64,000 bases of DNA from Epiperipatus broadwayi (lineage: Eukaryota > Onychophora > Udeonychophora > Euonychophora > Peripatidae). A program made the position numbers and the translations under genes. This document shows, one piece after another, positions 31,930 to 44,400 of this stretch (positions are counted from its first letter, which is position 1; each line of letters opens with the position of its first letter). The DNA is taken from contig JAQFVV010000012.1 in assembly GCA_028023455.1 (NCBI GenBank), positions 12,410,864 through 12,474,863 of the forward strand, given 5' to 3'. Under the pieces are notes generated by a model, which had not been told where the DNA came from, searched no databases, and was given only the letters and a program-made list of their open reading frames with translations.

Positions 31930-34260
31930 ATGATTTAATGTAAATTAAACAAAAGATTTTAATATTATAAATTAAACATGAGAAATATAGCTTTCCTGAA
32001 ACACCAATGTTTCAACCTGAATTACACACTAATGAAAACTAAATGTAAATATGGTACTAAAACATCTTTCCCCCCTTACTATATATCACATTTCAAACAT
32101 AAATTTATGTACTGTAATCACATTTTCTTTACAATTTAAATACTATATCCCTGTTGTTCAAAGCCTGTGTAATGATTTCCTTCTGTGCCTTATTTATTAA
32201 TTATCTGCATAAATGTAAAAGCTAACTAAAATTAAATGTACATGCATTATTATAACATCTATTTTTCCCCCTCATTAAATATCATATTTCAAACACGAAT
32301 TTATCTACTGTAATCACATTTTCTTCAAAATTTAAATACTATACCACTATAATTAAAAGCATGTGTTTTTGCTCAGGATATTTTTAATGGTGGAGAATAT
32401 CATTATTGCAGAATTGGTTGCTTTATCAATTATTTTTAAGATTTAATGTAAATTAAACCAAACATTTTAATATTATATAAATAAATTTCTGAATTTTAAT
32501 AAAAGTAAATTAAAATTTACATTTTTAAATATATCTTTTAGATTTGCCATTTTTACAACTTCAAATATATATTTACTGGAGCCCCCCTCTGAATAAAAAA
32601 AAATCTTTTTTTTTTATACTCGGTCAATTGTATGCTTTTTTAGCTTTATTAGTAGGTTATACTATTTTTTAATATTGGAACTCAGTCTTGTAAAAATCCA
32701 TGATTTTTTTTAATTGGTTTCTCAAACAAATTTTTTAGATTAAACGTAAATTAAATAAAAAAAATTTAAATTATATATTAAACTTGAGAAATATAGCCAG
32801 CCAGAAGCTGTCATTTTGATTTTAATTATATGCTAAAAAACTTTTTAAGATTTAATGTAAATTAAACAAATGATTTTAATATTATATATTAAACATGAGC
32901 AATATAGCTGCTCTTAAACACCAATGTTTTAATCTCAATTATATGGTAATGAAAATTAAATGTAAATATGGTACTAAGACACACACCCCTCTTACTATAT
33001 ATCACATTTCAAACATAAATTTATGCACTGTAATCAGATTTCTTTGCAATTTAAATACTATATTTCTGTAGTTCAAAGCCTTTGGGATGATATCTTTCTA
33101 TGATTTTTTTTATTAATTCTTTACATAAATGTAAAAGCTGACCAAAATTAAATGTACATACATTACTATAGTATCTATTTTTCCTCTCACTAAATATCAC
33201 ATTTCAAACATGAATTTATATATTGTAATCACATTTTCTTCAAAATTTAAATACTATACCATTATAATTTAAAAAATGTGTTTTTTTTTCAGGGTTTTTT
33301 TATTAGCGAAGAACATCATTGCTGCAGAATTGGTTGCTTCTATCATTTTTTAAAAAGATTTAATGAAAATTAAACCAAACATTTTCATAAATAAATTTCC
33401 AAATTTTAATTAATGTTAAATTAAAATTTACATTTTTAAATATATCTGGTAGATTTTCTATCTTTACAACTTCAAATATATATTTAGAGGAGAACCTTCT
33501 GAATAAAAAAAATCCCTTTTTTTTTGATACTAAGTCAATTGTATGTTGTTGTTTTTTTAGCTTTATTAATAGTTATACCATTTTAAATGTTGGAACCCAG
33601 TCTTGTAAAGGCCTGTGATTTTTTAAAATTGATTTCTCTAACAATTTTTTTTCAAGATTTAATGTAAATTAAACAAAACATTTTAAAAATTTCAAAATTT
33701 TCATAAAGCTAAATTATAATTTATATTTTAAAATAAATTGATTATATTTGATAGCTTTATGACTTCAAATAATTGCAGCACCATCTGAATTAGTAGTTAT
33801 CATTTATTCATTGATAAATATGTCACACATCTGAAATATATCAAAGGATTGACAGACAATGAAAGCATGGAATGCCTTATGTCAAATTATGAATTGGCTT
33901 ATGTGGACTTTCTGCAGCTGTGTGGGAAGGATTACAAAGATGCTGATCATTTTTGTAATATTTTTTTTATTAAATATAATATTTGTATTTTTTTTTAATT
34001 GGTTGCTTCAACATTTTTTTAAAGATTTAATGTAAATATGTTTCGTACTAAATGTTGCTTATTTATAAAAGTTAGTTAAAATTGCTAGGTATGTCATTCA
34101 TCTAAATTATATTAGGGGATTGGCAGACCATAGATAACATCAGATTATGAATCAATATTTTCAACTGTTTCTGCAGCCGAATGGAAACCTTTACCATGAA
34201 ATATATACTATATCTCCATAATTAAGAGCACTTATACTGATTTTTTTTCAGCATTTTTCA
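31930..34260 (+). repeat. Higher-order tandem array, about 911-bp period
   Basis: Two long units begin at 31936 and 32847 with GATTTAATGTAAATTAAACA and stay collinear for about 900 bp (landmarks CACATTTCAAACATAAATTT, GAATTGGTTGCTT, CAACTTCAAATATATATTTA, CAGTCTTGTAAA). The opening motif recurs at about 32438, 32738 (decayed), 33356, 33654 and 34021. Inside each unit the TATCACATTTCAAAC...CTGTAATCACATTTTCTT block occurs twice about 195 bp apart, so short units are nested in long ones. A third, partial part (33770-34260) repeats ATATGTCAYNCATCTNAAATATAT. Non-coding; it begins about 130 bp after the LINE tail. Confidence 0.85.
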
Positions 34261-34329
34261 TTTAATGGTGAAATTCCTTCACTCACATAAATATAGTTGT
34301 TGTGATATCATTGGACAAACATTAATTCA

Positions 34330-36210
34330 GAAATCAAACAATAGAGAAACTACAGATTTTATATATAAGATACAGATGTAATCTAGTTATTGACAGTTTT
34401 CTATTGGGTATATAAATAATTAAAAGTTCATAATTTCAGTTATCAGTCAATTTGGTTATGGATACATGTAATATAGAGTTTATTAGCTGTAGATTAATAA
34501 ATACTAATAGCAGCAAATCTTTTATGAGTATGGTTCATATAGAGAATGTTTAAAATTTTATTAGCAAAATACATATACAACTTAGTAGTATGCAGCTTTG
34601 AATGCTTGATTGATTTCAGTACCTTTTATTTACCTGTTGCTAAGTCATTATATAGTTCATTAGTTGTGAATAAGGCAAAATATTGACTGTATTCATGGAA
34701 TAATGGCAGGAGATTAGACTCTGGACTGGCTTAAGAGTGATCATGTTGATACAAAAATTTCTGGGTGTGTAATCTTCCTGTGTCTAGCTTTTAGCTGCTT
34801 AAGCTTATTGGAGAAGGTAGATGGGTGGAATCTAATGTTGTTATCAAGGTAGGAAGTATATCTTGTATACCAAAATTCACCAGGTCTATATGAGCCTTTG
34901 ATGGAATGTTTCAATGATGCTATTGAAAATAATCATGTGCCTACATGTTTTAAATGTGATCTGTCTTGTAGGTGCTATTGCTAGATAATTGTGGAATAGA
35001 TAGAAACTGTATTTCCTTCTCCCTGTGGCACAAACTGCAGAAAGGGTAAATGTTGATATATAGTCAGTGATGTCAAAGAAAATGAGAGGTGGGTAGGTTA
35101 TTATTATTACTATTGAAAGATATAGAGTGGATAGCTAAAGTGAGCTTGAATGTCTGTGTTCAAATCCCCTATAATAATAATAATAATAATAATAATTATT
35201 ATTATTATTTTTAGGTTTCAAAAAGAACTTTTTTTATAAAGTCATGGTTACCATATGTATAAAAATGTTATCTAGTTGTTAACATAATTATCTGTAGTTT
35301 GATGCATATAAAAAATAATTGCGAGTTCATTAGAGAGCAGTCAATTCAGTTATAGTCTTTAGACAAATGCTAGTTGACCATTGAGATGTGATTTTATATA
35401 TAGTAGAAAGTTTATTAGCATAAATGCAGAATCACTAGCATTTTCCATGTTAATACATCATCTTTACAGTAGAGAGACAATTTAGTAGTGGGTAAAAATG
35501 TGGAGTGGATTACTTGTGACACATATTACTTAACGTTTTACCAATTGTGTATAAGGCCAGATAGTTATGGGATTTGTAATGTTTATTACACAAAGTAGCA
35601 AGTTGATAGGCAACTGGGGATCAAGAAGCATCATAGGATAAGTATGTGAGAATAAGGTCTAGCAAAATTGTAACAGGCTTCTGGGTTTTATTTAGGAAGT
35701 ATATAGACTAGATATGGGGTATATATTTGTTTGGGCCAAAGGGCATGATTTACTGGCATTATGGGCGGTTTACACTTTGGATTGGATATCAAGAGTCACC
35801 ATGTGGTGGTAAAAATGTCTGAATGAGCAATTTTGCTGTTTCTACCTCTTATTTCTTCAAGCTTGTTGGAGAAGATGGTTGAGTGGCATTAGATATTGTT
35901 GCCAAGGCAATAGGTATATATCATATACCAAAGTGTTTATCAGCTGAAAGTGGCTGCATGGACTACTGGTGTGGCACCTCAATATTATTTTTCAGTTATG
36001 TCATTGAATGTTGTTCTCTCCTAGCTATACATGTTTAACATGGCATCTTGGGTTAATGTTAGGGTTCAACAGTTGTGGAATAGATGGAACTGAATTTTTT
36101 CCTACTGTCACAAGGAGCAGTATTGGTCAATATTAGAATATATTGACAATGTCAGAGAAAGACAGTGTCAAAGAAAGTGAGAGGTGGGTAGGGCATGGAG
36201 GTTAAACCTC
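34330..36210 (-). repeat. Two diverged copies of the LINE 3' region in tandem
   Basis: 34330-35110 and 35240-36210 share, in order, CTAGTTRTT, GCAGTCAATTCAGTTAT, CTTAAGCTTATTGGAGAAGG versus CTTCAAGCTTGTTGGAGAAG, TTGTGGAATAGATRGAA and CAAAGAAARTGAGAGGTGGG. The period is about 1.0-1.1 kb. On the minus strand both contain a CSLCH- or YCSL-type patch followed by EKIQF, like the zf-RVT finger at LINE C-termini. The copies are well diverged, so the duplication is old. Two nested insertions of one family would look the same. Confidence 0.65.
35115..35212 (+). repeat. tRNA-like SINE head with palindromic (AAT/ATT) microsatellite
   Basis: GGATAGCTAAAGTGAGCTTG resembles a pol III A box and TGTTCAAATCCCC (about 35158) a B box, about 28 bases apart, shorter than in a tRNA. 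Directly after comes (ATA)n switching to (ATT)n (35171-35211), which can fold on itself. A tRNA-derived SINE with a trinucleotide tail is the likely reading; the cloverleaf is not complete, so it is not a tRNA gene. Confidence 0.55.
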
Positions 36211-36340
36211 TTAAAGTTGAGCTTCAGTTCTAATGATTATCTCTTGAAACCATGAAGTAACTGGCTATTGTCTTTTGCTAGCATTGGAGAAAGATGCTTG
36301 TCTGATTGCATAGTTAAGTTTGTTCATACTTAGTAGAAAT

Positions 36341-36545
36341 ATTTGGTTGTACATGTTTTAAAATTGGCTTAAAAGTAATGAGAGGTGCCCATGCAGAGGG
36401 AGGGTGGTCAATCTGGGGATATAAAGTTTAGGATGCATTCAATATTTGGTTGTACATGTTTTAAAATTGGCTTAAAGGTAATGAGAGGTGCCTATGCAGA
36501 GGGAGTGTGGTCAATCTGGGGACATAAAGTTTAGGATGCATTCAA
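36341..36545 (+). repeat. Recent 102-bp tandem duplication
   Basis: 36341-36442 and 36443-36545 are nearly identical (start ATTTGGTTGTACATG, end GGATGCATTCAA), differing at about four to five bases. They lie in the decayed LINE, so the duplication is younger than the LINE insertion. Confidence 0.92.
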
Positions 36546-36879
36546 GTTCTAGAATACATCATGTAATAGCATCTAGGAGATGTATGCTTTTTTGTATATG
36601 TAATACTCAAATGGATTGAAGATCTACTTTGTTTTGGTTTGTGGAAGAAGGTGTGTTTTGGAGATAGAGATGGCTTTTTTATACACTAGCAGTTTGAAAT
36701 AAAGTGAGAAGATAAATGGAGTAAACACTTTAGAAAATTTAATAATTGCAGAGAAATAAGCTATTTTTGTGATTATCAGCTGGATGAATAGACATACCTT
36801 CAAGTACAGTGATTAGTAGGTTTTGGAGAGAGGTGGTTATCTGTCGATCATCTTCTTTCAGTTCATTTTGATTTTTTTT

Positions 36880-37650
36880 TGTCTTATTCCTGTAGTTTCC
36901 AAATGGAAAGAGAATTTGATGAAAGCAATAAGTTTTCCTGGAATATTTGTGTAGGTGGTTTGCCAGTATAAAGAAACCATGAAAAAGTTTTATTAATGTT
37001 GAACTTAAAGTTAGCAGTATAATTATCCAAGGTTTTTATGTAATATGTGCCATTACTATTTGAAAGCAAGAAAAATGATGTTATCATCCATATAGGCTAT
37101 TCAAGATATATATATATATATAGCTGGGAGAATGTGTAATTTGTATGCCTGGGATATGTGGCTGGATTTAACTTATGAGGGGGTTGATATACATTGTGAA
37201 TAGTAGAACAGTGAGTGGGGGTCCTTGGGGATTGCATTGGAACAAATGAGAGTTTCTTCCACTGAGGGTAATATGAAATTTCTTGGCTTAAAAATAGGTT
37301 AGCTTCCCAACTGATGCTTTGACACATGAAAAAAAGAAAACATTAGTTAACAGATATAAAAGATATGAGGTATTGCTTTGTTTTCAAGGGAGTAAATCAG
37401 GTTGTTGACCGGAATTGAGTCAATGATGGCTTCTTTGATGATTTGAATGGCCATTAAAGAATACCTTTTTTAAGTTTCAAACTAAATTCAAAATAGGTGT
37501 AGCTTGGCTTGTGGAAAAACCATTCTTCACAAATTGAATTGATGATATTGATAGAAGTAGGTATGATTCTATTTTTAGAACCTTCTTCAGGATCTTGATA
37601 TTAAAGACCCCAAGAGAGATTGGTCATGGATTCGAGGGTTTGGATATTGG
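36880..37650 (-). pseudogene. Reverse transcriptase remnant of the second L1/Tx1-like LINE
   Basis: The readable core is split over frames. PISLGVFNIKILKKVLK aligns with the R-P-I-S-L-x-N...KILAKVL segment of RTs. NGFSTSQATPIL corresponds to the G-F-x-x-G-R-S-T block. IKEAIIDSIPVNNLIYSLE corresponds to motif A. The frame at 37097-37327 has the PQ-x-P of motif B in a shifted phase, and YTANFKFNINKTFSWFLYTG (36960-37025) is the post-palm region. The catalytic Asp pair of motif C has decayed to a WMDDNII-like context. No complete domain survives. Confidence 0.62.
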
Positions 37651-39200
37651 AGTTTTTTTTTGTTAAATGGCACCAAATGTATGGATGAGATATAGTCCTT
37701 ATATGTGATAGAGGCTTTGTGAAGATAATTTACTAATTAATATACTTATGTGGTGGTATGTAAAAACAAAACTAGGGATTCCATGGGACCCTGGGTAACA
37801 TGAGTCTGATATTGTGGCTAGCTTGAGATAAAGTCAACAATACAGAAGGGACTGAACTCTGGTGGTCCAAAGATATTTGTAGATGGTTTGAAGACTAATT
37901 ATAACATTTGCTTAAAGTTTCAATATATTATCTCTATAATAATATAACTTGAACTCCATCAAACTCAAGTGGCAGAGAAATTCTGACTGTTGAGGGATGT
38001 CCCAAGGCCAATCAAATGAAATCTTGCATCCATGCATGGTATTGAGTTAGGCAGATCATCTTTTTGTCACTAAGTATCTTTTCAGCATGTTACAAGCATT
38101 GTTGCTTGTCATGCCTTAATAAGTTTCTTAACATGTGTGTTTGACAGATAAACTGATGGTGATTCTTTTGTGCAGCTCAACAACCAAGAAGAGGAGTTTG
38201 GAGGTAGAATGGCTTATGTGATGTGGTTAATATTAAAGGATAAAATGTTAATAAAGGAGATATAACATTGCACTGGTCAAGGGGCATGTCTTAGAGTTTA
38301 AATAACATGATGTACATCTCTATAGGAATTCAGGGGTCTAGATAAGATTCTTTGTGTTTGTGTAGTTCAATCAATGTTATGTGCATTGTATTGAGATTGA
38401 GTATTAGCATTTGATCAAAGTTTTTAAGAAGAGCAAGAGGTTAGGAGTAAGGTTGATTAGATGATGAAGCACAGGAGAGGTTGTTCTTGAATGACATTGA
38501 GTTGGATGTGAGAAACTTTTCAGCACTCATAAGATGCAGTGCAACCTCATGTAATCATTTAGAGATGAAATTCCAATGGCTCATAATTCTATAAGGTGGG
38601 AATAATGACAGCAGTGAGTTGATAATAAGTATTATGCTTATAATTACAGTAGGCCTAGAAGATATATACATGAATATTACATTAAAGGTAATATTACAGT
38701 GATGAAACATAACATTAAGTGAATTGGCCTCAATGAAAAATTTTTTGAGTAATGAGAAGAGGCAGGTTCATATCATTAACCCAGTGCCTCCCAATGATGA
38801 TCAAGATCCTCTGGAACTGACAAATAGTTATGTGTTCTGAGATAAGATCTGGCAGCCAATATATATTTTCATCTTCAGGAGGCCTTAGGCATTTGAACCT
38901 ACTTCAGTTGGCAATTGGTAACTGAGTTTAGTCCATGAACATTGAATGATTCTATTATAGCTGTGTGTCAATTTATGTAGGGAAGCAGTGCTTACTAGAG
39001 TATTAGAGTATTGTAAAGTTTTATGGGAATCTTATGGCTTTAGTGATATATTTACATTTCACAGAGCTCATCAGCTAGCAAGAGTGCAGATTTATTTGTG
39101 GGAAGATGGTATGAGGGCTGTAATTGGCTGATTATCATTATCTATTTGCAGATTGGTGCTGATGTTGATGGTGGCCTGATTTAGATTGTGGATACTATTA

Positions 39201-41517
39201 CTACTGCTAGTATTATTATTATTTTATAAAAAAATTTAAGTGTAAAACATCTACTATTTTATATACTATTAAAAATGTTTTAGTCTTTCACATGGTACAG
39301 TTTTCTTTGTTTAACTTGTAAACTTTCAACTTTAATATTAAACCATTATTATATTTAATAGATATTTTTGTTTAGAAATAAAATAAATGCTAAAAAATTA
39401 CATTTAAATTTTTGCAATTATTTTTAAAATTAGATTGTAATCACAACAAAGAACTGTTTTGTCATTCAGCAATCAGGAGAAGCAAATTGATTTCAAAAAA
39501 TTATCAAAATCTTTTTTATTTGAAGTTTGTATTTAAAATATGAATGAATAATATCAATATCTGATAAATCTATCAAATTAAGCTTTAAATTTTTTAAATA
39601 ATTTTTATAATAAATGCAATATATTATAAAAGATTGTCAGTAGTGGCATATAAATAAGCAGCTCATAATTTGTCTTTTATGTAAGTTTGTATTTTTAATA
39701 CAGAAAAATATAATCTTTTATTTTTAAAATAAAACATTTACTCACAAAATAAATATATAGTAATATATCTTCATTTTTAACAATTATTACACAATTGTTG
39801 TGTAATAATAATCATGAACCTTAATAAACATTATTAAAAAATGAAAATTTTGATCATATAAAATATATTCTTGAAGAAATATCACAAAATTTGAGAATTC
39901 CAGATTTGTCATACATGTGGAGTTTAAAAGTTTTTCAAGGTATTGCATTTTCATCTTGAGATTTTTTTGTAATTAAAATATTAGAATAAAACATGCACGG
40001 ATTTTAACAATGGGAGAAAAAAGTTAGCATAATCTCTCGGTAAACAGCCTCTATGCAAATACTTTCTTGATTTCTCATATAAGATCCATCATGTCCCTGG
40101 ACTATGGGGTTAATTAATATGCATTTTCTAGTTAAGCAATAACAGTCATTTTTAAAATATACTTGAATACATTATTATATTAATGGTTGAAATATATATA
40201 TATTTAAGAAAAACAATGATAATGCTAGCTGAAATGTTTATAAAATATTTTAAAAGCCCCAAGGGCATGTCCAGCTAAAAGTAATAAAGCTATGGGACAT
40301 TTAAAATATATGAATATATTATACCTGTTGTTACTTCACTATAATTTTATTATTTAAGCTTTTTTTTCTAATTGTGTTTATAAATGTTTCATTAAGTGAC
40401 TTAATAAATAATAAAATGAATAATAAATGAAATGTAATTTTTTTTATTAAAATATTATGGTAAATAAAATTTTGACTTGATCTGTATAATAGTAATTATG
40501 TGAGCTATTACTATAAGTGTTATCTGTATTTAACAATAATATTTTTCACTTAGATGAAATTTTCACTTAATGTCAGGTGGAATATATATTTTGTTATTAT
40601 AAGAGAAACCAATTAAATTAAAATGAATATCTAATGCTTGCAACAAATGACTTTGTAACCAAAATATTTGATTGAAAAAATGTTAACATTTGTAAATAAA
40701 AAAGAAATAAGGCGAAACCTTTACATTAAAAGATTTTCTGGAGTCAGTTTACATAAATTAACACAAATTGAAAAACAATGACTTTTAATCTGCAATAAAC
40801 TAAAAATGGATTAAAATGATGATAGTGACTTAATTATATTTGAGTATATTTTAATCAGTAAAATATTAATATCAATAACAATATTATATTACTTTCTCAA
40901 ATCTTTACTAATAATCTTCTAAGATTAGATTATTTTCATTCTACTCTAGAGCTATCTATTATAAACTTAAATAATCAATGGATATCATATGGTGCAGTAC
41001 TATATAATATTACTACTTTAATACCAGTTTTTCTGTCTTACTTACCAAAGTTCACAATAGTGAAAATAACTGATTTCAGAAGCATGCAAGAAGACTTCTG
41101 GGAAAGTTGTTAGATATTATTGTTGATATTAACTTTAATATCCAAAAGATAGAAGGTTTACAAAATGTTATAAAAATTGATCTTGTGCCAGATATATATA
41201 ATTAGGCAAGCCTGGGGTCAAAATATAATTTTTTATTTATTTTAGGAGTAAAATCATAAGTTATTAATGCATACCTGAATCACTTACAGCTTTCAATCTT
41301 AGTTTTCATTGATAAAAACAAAATCCAAAAACCATTCTGTAAATTTACAATAATATATTCTCTGATGTACATTGGTACTTATAGTAAATTGCTCTAGATT
41401 ATAAAAAAAAAAACTGCAAATGAATATTTTTATGAAGTTTGACTTTTATTATTTAGTTTTTATTTTAACATACTTAATACATTGTACAGGCTTAAACCTG
41501 CTTTTATATATGTAATA
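39201..41517. other. AT-rich DNA, no feature recognised
   Basis: No coding similarity, LINE tail or tandem array seen; (TA)n and short A/T runs only. Confidence 0.55.
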
Positions 41518-41872
41518 TGTCAACATTGGTTAGGATGACAACCTTGGCATTAACATGGGCTTTGAACATTCTATCATCAGATTTTCAATGAAATGGAAGG
41601 CTAAAGACTTATGGGTTGGAGTAGTTTGAAGCCTGTCCATTAAAGTATGAGTATTGGCTATCTTAATATAAAGCTGAGCACTGATTGTATATATGTGTTG
41701 AGATGGTAATCTGGATCAACTGATGAGTGCTGGTTTAGCACGAAATACACATATTGGTGATTATTTATCTTTTCAACATGTGTGTGATCAGGTGGATTAG
41801 CAATATGGGATGGCACTGAGAGTAATGGGTTGTGTGAAAGTTTGAGTTCAAATCGCACATTTAACACATTTA
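41518..41872 (+). repeat. Hammerhead repeat family HH-1, single copy
   Basis: Non-coding GC-richer repeat of about 355 bp. It shares a collinear series of landmarks with 45393-46168: CATCAGATTTTCAAT, GAAGCCTGTCCATTAAA, TCTATCTTAATATA-type, GCTGGTTTAGCAYGAAATAC, TTGGTGATTATTTATCTTTT and GTGTGAAAGT. It ends with TTTGAGTTCAAATCGCAC, a good B-box-like sequence, preceded by TGGCACTGAGAG, a weak A-box-like one. In the middle is a hammerhead motif in the same orientation. The minus-strand frame at 41658-41867 is incidental. It is probably a SINE- or retrozyme-like element. Confidence 0.78.
41715..41758 (+). ncRNA. Hammerhead ribozyme motif, HH-1 (best stem II)
   Basis: Stem I ATCAA (41715-41719), core CTGATGA (41720-41726), stem II GTGCT/AGCAC, five perfect pairs closed by GGTTT (41727-41741), core GAA (41742-41744), stem III octamer ATACACAT (45-52; two of its four possible pairs lost against the palindromic ATACGTAT of the sister copies), cleavage base A (41753), stem I return TTGGT (one G-U pair). 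The G-C pair next to the core, expected in active hammerheads, is present. Stem III damage may make this copy weak. Confidence 0.75.
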
Positions 41873-43029
41873 AGTAATCTTAATTAATATTGTTATTTGT
41901 ATCAACATTAAGCATTTAAAATTAAAAAATATTACTATTTTACCATAATTCTTTATGTAGTTACTTGATTTATTCAATCCATCTTGATATCCATACTTTT
42001 CACCTCCTGATTATATGTATGATCATATCAAATTATGTTCATAAATATCTAAATACCATTCATCGACACATAATTATGAAATTATATAAACATTAATGGT
42101 TATACATATTCCATGTTACTATTAAAGTTTATTATTACTCCATGCCATATCACATATCCAACTTGCAGTATAGTGCATAAAATAATTAGTATTTTAACAT
42201 GATTTTATCTCTCTGTTCTCTTAACTATTGTATTTCTCTGAAAGTAAACTGATTATTCATTTGATATTTGATGTGTGTGCTTAGTTTGTTTTTATTTGCA
42301 TCATTTCTTTTTTCTGAATCAGTTTTATGTTAAGCAGTATTATTCCTCATGTTTACAAAGGTACTGAATATATAACAAAACAATGAAAAATATTGAGCTA
42401 ATATGAAAGAAATTATGATAAAAACAAAAAATTGAAAGTATGTTTAGGTAATTTGCAGACTGAATTAATTAAATGAATCTAAAGCTTTTGTGTTGTAATA
42501 AAAAAGATTTAGTAACTACTAATCAATTTGAAATCATATTTTAGTATTTCTTATATTTTTATAAGCATTTTCTGCTGCATTTATTTCTAAACTATGCTAT
42601 TTTTTTGCATTGAGATTGTTGTGTTTGTAATTTAATCTAATGATAATATAATTTACACTTTGATTTTTTTTTTATCTATTTTTTTAAATAGTTAGTTTCA
42701 TTTTATTTATTTATTTAAAAAAATTACATTTTAGGAATGTCTCTGGTGTTCAAAATTACTATAAATTTTTTAGATTATCAATATTTTTTTAAAGAAGGCA
42801 TTCAAAACTAATCAATCAATTTACAATGTTGTTGACAGTTGTTGCTTCTTTATTTATTAATTTTTAATACAGTGGAATAGAATACATGCATGCCTTTCAT
42901 AAAAGTTCAAATAAAGAATACTTTAGAGAACAGGATGGTAAGCTTGCAGAAATCAAAAATAATAATTATAATCTAATATTTTAGAAATTTTAAATAATAA
43001 AAATTTTTGTGTGTATTTTTCTGCTAAAA
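41873..43029. other. AT-rich DNA, no feature recognised
   Basis: No coding similarity or structured repeat recognised. Confidence 0.5.
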
Positions 43030-44400
43030 TTAAAATTTATATTAATTATATTATCTATTGTTATATATACATAAATTATATTATCTATTGTTATATATAA
43101 ATAATGTTTTCATGAATTAATTATGGTATAAATCAAGGAATGATTGGGAATATTTTCATCCAATGACTGGAGAGATATGTTAGCAGTGGTATTCCTAGGT
43201 AATTATACTATTGGTTTTTAAGCTAAACAATTTGCTCTAGTAATCCACAATAGTTTTTTTGTCTGAGTTTTCTACTCAAGATATGTGAATTTAAACCTAT
43301 ACCTACTACTTAGAAGAATTTTATCTTCTCTGTACAGCCTCTAAATAGTATTCACAGTAATTAATTTTGATGTAAACAAAGGAATGAATGGTGATACTTT
43401 TATGTAATCACTAGAAAAATGTATCAGCAGTGTTATTAACTATGTAACTAATAGTCACAAGTGATATCCTTTAAGATAAATAATTTGATCTAGTACTTTG
43501 CAATAGTTTTTTTACAAAAATTAACAAGACCTTCTTTTATCTCTCAAAGTTTAAATTGTTTTAAACCCAAACATATTTTATGGGAATAAGGACTTAGAAC
43601 AATTTCATTTTTTCTTTATATCCTGCAAATATTATATCATATTTCCTAGAGAGTTATGTATGTTAAAATAAAAAAAATCATGGATTAATTATTATGTAAA
43701 GAAAGAAATCAATGAATACATTTTCATATAATAACTAGAAAAAGATAGTAGAAGTAGTATTGCTGGATAACTAACAATTACAGTCTTTAAGCTAAGCAAT
43801 TTATTCTGATAGTTCACAATATTTCTTTATCTCAGACTCCCTTAGAAATAAAAAAGAAACTTCTTTTATTTTTCACAGATAGTATTATGTAAAGTTAAAG
43901 ACAGATATATTTTTATAGATATAAGAAATTAAATAAATTTCATCTCTTTATATCTTGTAAATTTTATTTCATTTCATTAAAAGAGCTACTTATGTTAAAT
44001 TAAATATGTTCATATGATATAAGCAAGGAATGGATGAAAATGTTGCCTTGTAATAATTAAGGCAATGTGTCTGCAGTGGTATTGCACGATAACTATCAAT
44101 ATTGACAAATTTTTTGAAATATACAAGAGGACTTTGATAAAAAAATAATATTGTGGACTATTAGAGCAAATTGTTTGGCTTAAAAGCTGTCAGTAATAAT
44201 TGATCATTAGTTAGAAACAGCACTGCTAATACATTTCTCTAATTATTACAAGGAAAAAATATCATTCATTCCTTTGTTTACAACATAATTAACTCATAAA
44301 AACATTTAATATAATGCAATTAGCTTTCTGGGGAAGATGAAATAGCATTTGTAGTATAAAAAGAGAAAGAAATTATTCCAAGTCTGAATTTAAATCAATA
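43030..44400. repeat. Satellite of about 250-325-bp units ending in an inverted copy
   Basis: Diverged direct units start near 43130, 43376, 43695 and 44020, each with an AAGGAATGRATG-type start, RTRTCAGCAGTGGTATT, a TAACTAWYAAT stretch, TTTAAGCTAARCAATTT and CACAATAGTTTTTTT. From about 44150 the sequence turns round: GTGGACTATTAGAGCAAATT, GGCTTAAAAGC, CAGCACTGCTAATACATTTC and TCATTCATTCCTTTGTTTAC are complements of the same landmarks. The first unit is shorter than the others. A small 35-bp duplication (TATATTATCTATTGTTATAT, twice) precedes it at 43038-43100. Confidence 0.75.

Larger units (their letters stand above)
34330..39200 (-). mobile_element. Second L1/Tx1-like LINE, decayed, with duplicated 3' part
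   Basis: GC-richer block read leftwards. Near 38940 the minus strand shows SFNVHGLNS, the entry of an L1-type endonuclease; at 37480-37640 PISLGVFNIKILKKVLK and NGFSTSQAT (RT fingers); at 37330-37450 AIIDSIPVNNLIYSLENKA (motif A region, Asp lost in phase); at 37150-37260 a CNPQGPPLT-like motif B and MYINPL; at 36884-37087 the post-palm region. The 3' part (about 0.9-1 kb) is present twice, 34330-35110 and 35240-36210, each with a zinc-finger-like C-x2-C patch. Heavily mutated. Confidence 0.68.

Noticed and set aside
39060-39090. Another hammerhead candidate around CTGATGA on the minus strand (GCTGATGAGCTC)
   Set aside because: The following GAAA is too close and no stem II or palindromic stem III can be formed.
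41570-41600. CTGATGA on the minus strand inside HH-1 as a second ribozyme
   Set aside because: No GAA block or stem III at the expected distance.
43130-44400. CRISPR-like array because of regularly spaced repeats
   Set aside because: Units are contiguous, long and diverged, in a eukaryotic context without cas genes; it is a satellite.
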